Notes: generated by a model not told the origin, from the letters alone. A DNA stretch of 5,507 bases from Chlamydiota bacterium (GCA_016866575.1 VGMA01000098.1:1-5507), one strand, 5' to 3'; positions 1 through 5,235 are shown, numbered from the stretch's first letter. Numbers and translations: made by a program.

Positions 1-236
1 TTCTTCTCGGAGCAGCTCAGAGAAGAAAAAAGCAAGGCTATTTGCACCAAGCGAGCATTTCACTTTTCATGCCCGATTTTGCCCTCATCGAAGAGATACT
101 TTTACCTAATACCAAAGTACTTGAAGCAATGAAGCTCAACACTACAGCGTTGATTCAAGAGCCTAAAGAGAGCCTTCAAGAGATCCAGCAAAAGATGAAA
201 AAAGAACTCATTACAGCTTTTTCAAGCTACTCCTAA
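1..236 (+). CDS. Lipoate-protein ligase / octanoyltransferase-like protein, C-terminal fragment (partial)
   Basis: The reading frame is open from base 3 to the TAA at 234-236 and gives the last 77 residues of a gene that begins outside the window. The visible N-terminal part reads GAAQRRKKQGYLHQASI. This resembles the G-x-AQ-R-R-x-x-x-x-LHQ-G-[ST]-I stretch that follows the catalytic lysine in the LplA/LipM/LipL family, whose members attach lipoate or octanoate to lipoyl domains of 2-oxoacid dehydrogenases and GcvH in the cytosol. The usual Gly after HQ is Ala here. The rest (MPDFALIEEILLPNTK, then an amphipathic KESLQEIQQKMKKEL helix) fits the family's C-terminal tail. The catalytic lysine lies upstream and cannot be checked. 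The gene runs in the same direction as proS, 68 bases away, so the two could be co-transcribed. The family call rests on one motif. Whether it is a ligase, a transferase or an inactive relative is undetermined. Confidence 0.6.
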   Translation, partial: LLGAAQRRKKQGYLHQASISLFMPDFALIEEILLPNTKVLEAMKLNTTALIQEPKESLQEIQQKMKKELITAFSSYS

Positions 237-304
237 CCAGAATACAAAAACTCTCTTAGAAGCGATTGTATCAAATAGAAAAGTTTGCTAATATCAGACC
301 ACTT

Positions 305-1780
305 ATGAAAGCAAAACAAACAGCCATTACACCGACTCGAGAAGAAAACTATCCTGAGTGGTACCAAGAAGTAATTAAAGCAGCAGATCTAGCAGAAAAC
401 TCTCTAGTGAGAGGCTGCATGGTCATTAAACCCTGGGGATACGCCATTTGGGAAAAAATGGTTGCAGATCTCGATAGAAGGTTCAAAAAAGAGGGGGTCG
501 AAAACGCCTATTTCCCTCTATTTATCCCTCTAGAGCTCTTGCAAAAAGAAGCAAAACATGTCGAAGGTTTTGCCACCGAGTGTGCAGTTGTAACTCACCA
601 TAGACTAGAAAAAAACGCAGAAGGGAAACTCGTTCCAGCCGGCCCTCTTGAAGAGCCCTTGATCGTCCGCCCTACTTCAGAGATGATCATTGGTGAAAGT
701 TTTGCAAAATGGATCGTCTCATACCGAGATCTTCCTATGAAAATCAATCAGTGGGCAAACGTTGTTCGCTGGGAAATGCGCCCTAGAATCTTTTTACGTA
801 CAGCAGAGTTTTTATGGCAAGAAGGGCATACTGCCCATGAAAGTGCCGAAGAGGGGCTTGAGATGGCCAAAACCATGCTAGCAGTCTACAGAGACTTTGG
901 TAAAGAGATGCTCGCCATCCCGTTTTATGCAGGCGAAAAATCAGAAGGGGAAAGATTCCCTGGAGCACACACCACCTTTACCGTTGAAGGGATCATGCAA
1001 GATGGCAAAGCCCTTCAAGCAGGCACATCCCACTTCATGCACCAAAATTTTGCCAAAGCTTCCCATATCCAGTTCAACAACCGCTCCGGCCAGCTAGAAC
1101 ATGCCTACACCACATCTTGGGGAGTCACAACACGCCTAATAGGCGCTATGATCATGACCCATAGCGATGACAATGGACTAGTCATCCCGCCTAAAGTAGC
1201 CCCAAAACAAGTAGTTATCATCCCGTTCTTGATGAAAGAGCAAGAAGAGGTGATCGCTTACTCAAAAGCTCTTGCCGAAGAGCTTGAAGCTAAAGGCGTC
1301 CGTGTCCATCTAGATCTAAGCGATAAACGCTCAGGAGAAAAAGTGTGGCACTGGATCAAAAAAGGGGTACCGGCTCGTATCGAAGTAGGCGCAAAAGAGA
1401 TCGCCGAAGGCTCTCTTGCCCTTTCTATGCGCCATGAGGAAAAAGGGTGTGTGAAAAAAATCTCTAGAGAAGAGCTAGTAGAAACGCTCCCATCCTTGCT
1501 AGATCAAATGCAAGAAGAGCTTTATCAAAAAGCGCTCGATTTACGAAATAAACGGACAAAGACCGCACATACCATCGAAGAATTTGCCGCCTTAGCAAAA
1601 GAAGAAACTTTCCCGCTTTCAGTGATCAAAGCCCCTTGGAAAGGCTCCTTGCAAGATGAAGAGAGAGTCAAAAAAGAGTTCAATCTTTCCATACGGTGCA
1701 TACTCAATGAAAAAGGAGGCCTTTGCCCCTTTTCCAATCAAGGTGATGCCCCTTATGCGCTCTTTGCAAAGTCCTATTGA
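305..1780 (+). CDS. proS: Prolyl-tRNA synthetase, type 3 (archaeal/eukaryotic-like)
   Basis: This class II aminoacyl-tRNA synthetase charges tRNA-Pro with proline in the cytosol. The 491 residues match the short type 3 form; the long bacterial type has an inserted editing domain that is absent here. Landmarks: TREENYPEWYQ at 11-21, KPWGYAIWE at 42-50, VRPTSE at 121-126, motif 2 around RWEMRPRIFLRTAEFLWQEGH at 155-175, the GTSH-x-x-x-QNF proline-pocket stretch at 240-249, and motif 3 with the ATP-binding arginine in W-x-VTTR-x-IGA (Arg277). An anticodon-binding domain follows from about 300 to 405. The C-terminal domain ends in the KSY tail typical of the type. It keeps only two clear cysteines (465 and 474), so the four-Cys zinc site of many relatives looks degraded. 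I chose ATG 305 because family homology begins right after it (KQTAITPTREEN). An in-frame TTG at 266 would add 13 residues and has no better ribosome site. It may share a transcript with the upstream gene. Confidence 0.97.
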   Translation: MKAKQTAITPTREENYPEWYQEVIKAADLAENSLVRGCMVIKPWGYAIWEKMVADLDRRFKKEGVENAYFPLFIPLELLQKEAKHVEGFATECAVVTHHRLEKNAEGKLVPAGPLEEPLIVRPTSEMIIGESFAKWIVSYRDLPMKINQWANVVRWEMRPRIFLRTAEFLWQEGHTAHESAEEGLEMAKTMLAVYRDFGKEMLAIPFYAGEKSEGERFPGAHTTFTVEGIMQDGKALQAGTSHFMHQNFAKASHIQFNNRSGQLEHAYTTSWGVTTRLIGAMIMTHSDDNGLVIPPKVAPKQVVIIPFLMKEQEEVIAYSKALAEELEAKGVRVHLDLSDKRSGEKVWHWIKKGVPARIEVGAKEIAEGSLALSMRHEEKGCVKKISREELVETLPSLLDQMQEELYQKALDLRNKRTKTAHTIEEFAALAKEETFPLSVIKAPWKGSLQDEERVKKEFNLSIRCILNEKGGLCPFSNQGDAPYALFAKSY

Positions 1781-1798
1781 TAAGATCCTCTTTACCAT

Positions 1799-1856
1799 TA
1801 CTCGAAAAGTACGTAGCTAGCTGTTGATACCAAGTAAAAGCTATGTACTTCGAGTA
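1799..1856. repeat. Imperfect inverted repeat / hairpin downstream of proS
   Basis: Arms at 1799-1818 (TACTCGAAAAGTACGTAGCT) and 1839-1856 (AGCTATGTACTTCGAGTA) pair over 18 positions, with one G-U wobble and a two-base bulge in the left arm, around a 20-base loop. It begins 18 bases after the proS stop and lies between converging genes. It could stop or stabilise the proS transcript, but no run of T follows on either strand, so it is not a standard intrinsic terminator. It could also be a dispersed repeat or a scar of a mobile element. Confidence 0.7.
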
Positions 1857-1940
1857 GATACGCAAAAGCGCTAAGCCAAATCCAAGCAAAATCATCCACC
1901 CAAAAAACGCATTCACTTATTTTTCGCTAAATTTAAAAAT

Positions 1941-2324
1941 TTAAACCATACAAGCTTTTGCATTGTTAAATATCGTGCTTACTCGGCTTAAAAGAGTAGG
2001 CGATGCTTTCCCATCAGATTCAGTGCTTAAGGTAGGGGTTGAACAGCTTTGCAGTTTAGTTATTTCACTATCTTTTAGCTTAATATCATCTAACGATAGA
2101 ATTTTACGGTTCACTCCCAAATTCGCAGCAAAACAGAAATTTGCTTGATCTAGTGTCATTACTTTGTAAGTTGCTTCAGATTTATTAGAAGTATTTTCTA
2201 CGATGACAAGCCGATCTAGACCAATAGGATTTTTTGAAAATACAGCATCTATTACGGCTATAGAACTATAGTCGTCTCGAGCGGTTTCCCAGTCAGTCCA
2301 GGCGTAAGTATTTATAATAGACAT
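1941..2324 (-). CDS. Hypothetical protein A: short member of a local paralogous family (N-terminal module only)
   Basis: I do not recognise this 127-residue protein from known families. It shares an N-terminal module with the proteins at 3755-4417 and 4889-5212: Trp9/Trp12 near the start, the core LVIVENTS at 39-46 followed by YKVM at 53-56, and NRKI at 72-75. It also aligns collinearly with the 3755-4417 protein further on (K84-D-S-E, then STPTL at 95-99), so it looks like a shorter version that lacks the C-terminal TSHP module. There is no signal peptide or membrane segment. I chose ATG 2324 because TGAGG lies 6 bases upstream. An in-frame GTG at 2336 overlaps that ribosome site and would add only four residues. 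It is monocistronic with its own promoter and converges on proS. Coding GC is clearly lower than in proS. Function is unknown; an effector or other accessory role is only inference. Confidence 0.75.
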   Translation of the reverse strand: MSIINTYAWTDWETARDDYSSIAVIDAVFSKNPIGLDRLVIVENTSNKSEATYKVMTLDQANFCFAANLGVNRKILSLDDIKLKDSEITKLQSCSTPTLSTESDGKASPTLLSRVSTIFNNAKACMV

Positions 2325-2330
2325 ATTGAA

Positions 2331-2335
2331 CCTCA
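2331..2335 (-). promoter_or_regulatory. Ribosome binding site that decides the start of gene A
   Basis: On the minus strand TGAGG stands 6 bases before ATG 2324. It overlaps the alternative GTG codon at 2336, which makes that GTG an unlikely start. Confidence 0.6.
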
Positions 2336-2350
2336 CATTTTATAATAATA

Positions 2351-2379
2351 ATTATAACACAATAAAATTAAAAAATCTA
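2351..2379 (-). promoter_or_regulatory. Promoter of gene A (extended -10)
   Basis: The minus strand shows a perfect TATAAT (2356-2351) preceded by TGT, an extended -10. A weak -35 TAGATT (2379-2374) sits exactly 17 bases upstream. Transcription would start near 2344, leaving a leader of about 20 bases. The -35 has only three matches to TTGACA, so the call rests on the extended -10 and on the match in layout to the promoters of the other three genes. Confidence 0.55.
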
Positions 2380-2465
2380 TTTATATGAGCTTTATAAATT
2401 TATTATAATTATTAAAACAGTGATTAATTTAAAATGCCAATCCATAGGTTTTGGTACCTTAAGTC

Positions 2466-2508
2466 AAAAAAAAAGACCTTGCGTGAAAGCCTATTCACGG
2501 CGCGCAAG
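2466..2508 (-). terminator. Intrinsic terminator, minus strand (most distal of three)
   Basis: On the minus strand CTTGC and GTGAA pair with TTCAC and GCAAG around a TAGGCT loop, with a five-base GCGCC bulge on the 5' side. The stem is followed by GTC and nine T (plus-strand A run 2466-2474). The T run exists only in this orientation, so it acts on leftward transcripts, such as read-through from gene B towards gene A. Confidence 0.65.
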
Positions 2509-2581
2509 ACCCCTTAAAAACAAATTTCTCATTTAGCTACTACAAAAGAGCCTTGATCCATTTAAAATCGCAATCAAAACC

Positions 2582-2612
2582 AAAAGCCCCGCAAAGAGAA
2601 CTCTTCGCAGGG
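2582..2612 (-). terminator. Hairpin with T-rich tail, minus strand (middle of three)
   Basis: Arms 2587-2598 and 2601-2612 form a 12-position stem. Read as minus-strand RNA all positions pair, two of them as G-U. Read as plus-strand RNA the same two positions become A-C mismatches, so the structure favours leftward transcripts. A CTTTTGGTTTTGATT stretch follows on the minus strand. The loop is nominally two bases, so the innermost pair probably opens. Confidence 0.55.
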
Positions 2613-2616
2613 TGCA

Positions 2617-2665
2617 TACCAAAAACAAGGAGGCCTTTGTGACTTTTGAGGTCCTAAAGGCTTCC
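2617..2665 (-). terminator. Hairpin just after gene B, possible terminator (nearest of three)
   Basis: Arms 2629-2638 (GGAGGCCTTT) and 2656-2665 (AAAGGCTTCC) form a 10-position stem with a 17-base loop, 35 bases past the stop of gene B. On the minus strand the stem has one A-C mismatch and is followed by TTGTTTTTGG. On the plus strand pairing is complete (one G-U), but the T run (2677-2682) lies 11 bases beyond the stem. The leftward role is preferred because gene B ends here; it could work both ways. Confidence 0.5.
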
Positions 2666-2699
2666 CATCCTAAATCTTTTTTATTTTGCTATGATCGTA

Positions 2700-3437
2700 T
2701 TAGCTATTCATTTCTTTTTGTTTTCGATAAACTGAACTCGACTTGAGCATACCTTCAGGATCTCGATCTATTAATAGTTTTTTTGTATTCTCATCGAAAG
2801 AAATGTTTTTTCCGCTATTTCCAGTAACTACCGAGCAGCCCGTAGTATAAACTCTAGTAATTTGTGGGTCTGAATAACTTGTTGATGCTCCTGGAAAACA
2901 GGCGTTTTCCAATCCTTTCCGTTTTCTTACAAAATCTAAGATGGCCTCTTTTTGCTGTTGATTTGGTGTCTTTATCTCAATTTTTGTTGTTGTTGACGTA
3001 ACATCTGCTAGGGCAGCAAGTGGGTGACTAGTCTCTATTGTATAAGGAAGTAATCCAATAGGAGTTGTTGAATGTTTTATCGTAGAGTTTGCATAAGTGT
3101 CGATTGTTTGCAACCTGCCATTTGTGCTGTTATTCACTGTAGTTTGAGAAGATGCTGTCTCAGTTTGTGAAAATGGTGAAGCTGATGTATAATTAGAAGC
3201 TGCTCCTGTTGTTCGTAGGGAGTGCATGGATAAGCGTTTTTGAGATGGCTTTATTTTTGGCCTGCTTGAAGAAGATGTTTCTTGAGAATTATTGTTCAAT
3301 ATATTTGGGTTTAAATTTTGTGTTTTGCTATCAGTCAGTAAAATTTCTTGCTTATCGAGACTTTTATTCTTCGATATTGTTTCTGAGTGACTAGTTTCTG
3401 ATTTAGGATAAAAACTGTTAATTAAAGAAGAAATCAT
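2700..3437 (-). CDS. Hypothetical protein B: Ser/Thr/Asn-rich protein with C-terminal TSHP module
   Basis: This 245-residue protein is not recognised as a known family. Residues 1 to about 125 are low-complexity, dominated by Ser, Thr, Asn, Gln and Lys, and likely disordered. They include a basic patch at 59-68 (RPKIKPSQKR). The second half looks folded: ETSHPLAALADV at 135-146, then KIEIKTP at 152-158, a charged helix (QQQKEAILDFVRKRKG) and a TTGCSVVTGNSG stretch near 198-209. The TSHP-x-AAL-x-x-V region recurs at residues 129-139 of the protein at 3755-4417. This protein lacks the KVM module of its neighbours. No membrane segment is visible. The start at ATG 3437 has a GGGG ribosome site 5-6 bases upstream. 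It has its own promoter and is followed by three hairpin terminators. A Ser-rich disordered N-terminus is common in type III effectors, but secretion is only an inference. Confidence 0.75.
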   Translation of the reverse strand: MISSLINSFYPKSETSHSETISKNKSLDKQEILLTDSKTQNLNPNILNNNSQETSSSSRPKIKPSQKRLSMHSLRTTGAASNYTSASPFSQTETASSQTTVNNSTNGRLQTIDTYANSTIKHSTTPIGLLPYTIETSHPLAALADVTSTTTKIEIKTPNQQQKEAILDFVRKRKGLENACFPGASTSYSDPQITRVYTTGCSVVTGNSGKNISFDENTKKLLIDRDPEGMLKSSSVYRKQKEMNS

Positions 3438-3472
3438 ATTAACCCCACGTTTTATTAAAATTTATAATATTT

Positions 3473-3501
3473 ATTATATATTATTATAATTTTATTATCA
3501 A
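3473..3501 (-). promoter_or_regulatory. Promoter of gene B (TTGATA-17-TATAAT)
   Basis: The minus strand carries TTGATA (3501-3496), a 17-base spacer and a perfect TATAAT (3478-3473). The -35 matches five of six consensus positions. Transcription would begin near 3466, giving a leader of about 28 bases that contains the GGGG ribosome site. The surroundings are extremely AT-rich and contain other TATAAT-like words, so the exact choice rests on the -35 and spacing. Confidence 0.65.
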
Positions 3502-3754
3502 AACTTATTAATATAATAATTATTTAAACTTAGATTTTTAACGATTTATGAATATTTTAACAAAAATATCTTTTTGTATTTGTATAAAATTATTAATTAG
3601 GTAAAGTATTTAAATCTAGCTGTTGCTTATCTGTGTTACATTTTTTTAATAAAGTGATCGACCCTTGTGGTAATACAATTAGAGATAGGGCTTCCCTCCA
3701 CTTTTGTAAAAGGAAGCCCGGTTAATGCTGCATTAATCTCTTATTTTCCCTGGT
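3502..3754. other. Gene-free AT-rich spacer between genes B and C
   Basis: No supportable gene is present on either strand. The left half (about 3502-3650) is almost pure A/T with frequent stops. The right half has the only structure, the branched hairpin at 3681-3741, just past the stop of gene C. No tRNA or recognised RNA gene was seen. Confidence 0.6.
3681..3741 (-). terminator. Branched stem-loop after gene C, possible terminator or mRNA 3' end
   Basis: A perfect 8-bp stem (3688-3695 GGGCTTCC with 3712-3719 GGAAGCCC) lies beside a near-palindrome, TTAATGCTGCATTAA (3722-3736). Outer arms AGAGAT (3681-3686) and ATCTCT (3736-3741) could close both into a three-way junction. It starts 14 bases after the stop of gene C. 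No long T run follows on the minus strand, so a 3' stabilising structure is as likely as an intrinsic terminator. Confidence 0.45.
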
Positions 3755-4417
3755 TTAAAAAAAATTCATAGGCAATTCTATATCTTCAAAATTAGTTTCG
3801 AAGGACGAACTAGTTAAAGTAGGCTTTTTAAATTCTGTGAAATTTTGAAAGTCAGGGTCATAAAAAAACAGATTAACTATAATAGGGAATCGATGTTGAT
3901 TAGTAGCATTATAGCAACCCTTTTCATTACACATGCCGATTGTAATGTAGCTAGTTAGTTTCCCAGATTTAGGTGGAACTTTTATCTCATGAGTCAAAGA
4001 CACAAATTTAAGTGCAGCGCAGGGGTGAGAAGTGCTAAAATATTCTAGGGCTTTCTTTTGATTTTCATCTAATAAGCATTGATCTTCGGTATGGATTCTT
4101 TCGTCATTGTCACACCGAATAGTATCGGGAGTGCTAGGCCTATATTTAGCAATGATTGCTTCTGACTCTTTAGATGAATGTGTAATTTCTTCAGCAGCTT
4201 TTTCTTGATATAGTTGTCTATTTCCACTACAGCAGTTCCAAATTAGACTGCGGTAGTATTGGAACAATCCCATGACTTTATAATTTTTAGCGCTCGTATT
4301 TTCCACTATTACATATCTACTGACCCATGCTTTACTTTTTTTTTCTTCTAGAGTTGCCTTAGCATTGTCTAAGTTTGTCCAGCAGTTGCCTCTGATATTT
4401 GATAGGCTGTTTACCAT
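3755..4417 (-). CDS. Hypothetical protein C: two-module member linking the local family
   Basis: This 220-residue protein matches no family I know. Its N-terminal module (about 12-70) has Trp13, the core YVIVENTS at 35-42 with YKVMG at 46-50, a Trp/Cys stretch (WNCCSGNRQL, 60-69) and is shared with proteins A and D. A charged linker (70-115) includes K83-E-S-E and STPDTI at 95-100, collinear with protein A. The C-terminal part has STSHPCAALKFV at 128-139 and EIKVPP at 144-149, shared with protein B, then a beta-rich stretch with Cys163/Cys168. No signal peptide or membrane segment is visible. I chose ATG 4417 because AAAGGAA stands 5 bases upstream and a strong promoter lies just beyond. A TTG at 4477 would place the -35 box inside the gene. 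The coding end runs through a T8 homopolymer just before TAA, a possible slippage site. Confidence 0.78.
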   Translation of the reverse strand: MVNSLSNIRGNCWTNLDNAKATLEEKKSKAWVSRYVIVENTSAKNYKVMGLFQYYRSLIWNCCSGNRQLYQEKAAEEITHSSKESEAIIAKYRPSTPDTIRCDNDERIHTEDQCLLDENQKKALEYFSTSHPCAALKFVSLTHEIKVPPKSGKLTSYITIGMCNEKGCYNATNQHRFPIIVNLFFYDPDFQNFTEFKKPTLTSSSFETNFEDIELPMNFF

Positions 4418-4422
4418 ATAAG

Positions 4423-4429
4423 TTCCTTT
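4423..4429 (-). promoter_or_regulatory. Ribosome binding site that decides the start of gene C
   Basis: AAAGGAA on the minus strand stands 5 bases before ATG 4417. No comparable site precedes the in-frame TTG at 4477, which overlaps the -35 element. Confidence 0.7.
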
Positions 4430-4448
4430 ATTAATTAATTTAGTAATA

Positions 4449-4477
4449 ATTATATCAAAATTAATATTATAATTCAA
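4449..4477 (-). promoter_or_regulatory. Promoter of gene C (TTGAAT-17-TGaTATAAT)
   Basis: The minus strand shows TTGAAT (4477-4472), a spacer of exactly 17 bases, and TATAAT (4454-4449) preceded by TGA, which gives an extended -10. The predicted start near 4442 leaves a leader of about 25 bases. The word TGnTATAATTATTAnTA is shared with the promoter of gene A. This is the best promoter in the window. Confidence 0.7.
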
Positions 4478-4888
4478 TATAATTATAATACATTATATTA
4501 TTTAATATCAATCATGCATAAATTCAATATTGTTTATGTTTATTATTATCAGAATGTTGCAAAATTTAATTATATAATCTGATGATATGTAAAATAGCGA
4601 AAGGCGTGACATCTAAGCCTTGCAAAGCTAGTAAAGAAGTGAGAAGAAAAGAGTAGTAGCGCTTATGGCACTCGATTAAATAGCTCTAAAATAAGCCTTA
4701 GAAGCTACTATGTAAAATTTTTTTTTACATTTCTAGTATAAGGTTAAAGGCGAGCAGATTTAGGTGCACTTTTTAAGATAAACATAAGCGGTTTGATAAA
4801 AAACATAGATCTGATCTTTTTATACCTACCTCAAAAATGGGATAGAAAATCAGCTTCGTAGCTCGTAGGTGCCTTTTTAAATCAAATA
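4478..4888. other. Gene-free spacer between genes C and D
   Basis: No convincing coding frame occurs in these 411 bases. Bases 4478-4590 are A/T-rich upstream sequence of gene C. Bases 4597-4730 hold nested inverted repeats and a T9 run (separate entry). Bases 4761-4785 and 4866-4889 form an imperfect direct repeat. I see no tRNA, and no fragment of the local protein module. Confidence 0.6.
4597..4730 (+). ncRNA. Structured intergenic stretch ending in T9: candidate small RNA or terminator
   Basis: Three structures follow in order. AAGGC (4601-4605) pairs with GCCTT (4617-4621), and flanking GC pairs could extend it. A composite stem of TAGTAGC plus GCTTAT (4654-4666) pairs with ATAAGC (4691-4696) and GCTACTA (4704-4710), with a seven-base bulge and a 24-base loop. 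ATGTAAAA (4710-4717) pairs with TTTTACAT (4723-4730) around T5, inside a nine-T run. The T9 after the composite stem favours the plus strand. On the minus strand the same stem is followed by CTCTTTTCTTC and might end gene D transcripts. No known RNA family is recognised. Confidence 0.3.
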
Positions 4889-4889
4889 T
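4761..4889. repeat. Imperfect direct repeat TAGGTGC(a)CTTTTTAA
   Basis: TAGGTGCACTTTTTAAGAT begins at 4761 and TAGGTGCCTTTTTAAATC at 4866, with similar A/T-rich continuations (about 24 bases per copy, 105 bases apart). The second copy runs into the stop codon of gene D. It may be a small duplication or a recombination scar; no function is evident. Confidence 0.4.
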
Positions 4890-5212
4890 TATGCAAAAGC
4901 TTGCAATATAGATACTATCATTAGACCTAAATTAGCTATAAATTCTGTAGTTGATCCCAAACAATCCAAGCAATCGGTAAATCTTGTTTTATATACATCA
5001 GTGTAATTTTCGGGGTTTACTAATTGCCGATTAGAGCAAAAAGCCCTGCTGAAAAGTGACTCAACATAGCCCATGACTTTACACTCATTCTTTACAGCTT
5101 TAGTATCCTTTACAACCACATACCAGTTGCAGAAATTATTTTCATTAAGTTCGTCTGCTGCTGCCATGGCAGTGTTACAGCTTTGCCATGAAGAAGAAAT
5201 AGCTCCTGTCAT
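4889..5212 (-). CDS. Hypothetical protein D: short Cys-rich member of the local family with hydrophobic C-terminus
   Basis: No known family is recognised in this 107-residue protein. It carries the N-terminal module of proteins A and C: SSSWQSC at 6-12, the core WYVVVKDT at 30-37 with KVMGY at 45-49, and FCSNRQL at 58-64. The core departs from its relatives, with KDT in place of ENT and Cys44 in place of the Tyr before KVM. There are six cysteines (12, 28, 44, 59, 81, 84); the last two form CLDC. Residues 91-107 (FIANLGLMIVSILQAFA) are hydrophobic and could be a C-terminal membrane anchor or a buried helix. It lacks the C-terminal TSHP module. The start at ATG 5212 has GGGTG 7 bases upstream. 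It has its own promoter. Function is unknown. Confidence 0.7.
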   Translation of the reverse strand: MTGAISSSWQSCNTAMAAADELNENNFCNWYVVVKDTKAVKNECKVMGYVESLFSRAFCSNRQLVNPENYTDVYKTRFTDCLDCLGSTTEFIANLGLMIVSILQAFA

Positions 5213-5235
5213 AAAAAAACACCCGTAAATAAATT

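Noticed and set aside
266..304. TTG start extending ProRS by 13 residues
   Set aside because: Type 3 ProRS homology starts right after ATG 305, and the TTG has no clear ribosome site.
783..1097. Open frames on both strands inside proS (783-968 minus, 897-1097 plus), and similarly 1525-1737 minus
   Set aside because: They lie wholly within the well-supported proS gene and show no family features or ribosome sites.
1704..1916. Minus-strand frame of 70 codons with a hydrophobic start (AFFGWMILLGFGLALL)
   Set aside because: It overlaps the 3' end of proS, has a GTG start without a ribosome site, and runs through both arms of the hairpin at 1799-1856. It might be a relic of a membrane-protein gene, but the evidence is too thin to list.
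1928..1943. A/T palindrome TAAATTT-aa-AAATTTA at the stop of gene A
   Set aside because: Seven A/T pairs only, expected in such sequence, with no T run after it in the gene's direction.
1963..2148. Plus-strand frame opposite gene A
   Set aside because: It is the antisense of gene A, whose reading frame is supported by paralogues, promoter and ribosome site.
3209..3394. Plus-strand frame opposite gene B with Phe/Cys-rich translation
   Set aside because: Its composition is what antisense of a Ser/Lys/Asn-rich gene produces. No start signal is present.
4418..4477. TTG start extending protein C by 20 residues
   Set aside because: The TTG is the first half of the -35 box TTGAAT, and a good ribosome site and promoter serve ATG 4417. 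The added residues are A/T-rich translated promoter sequence.
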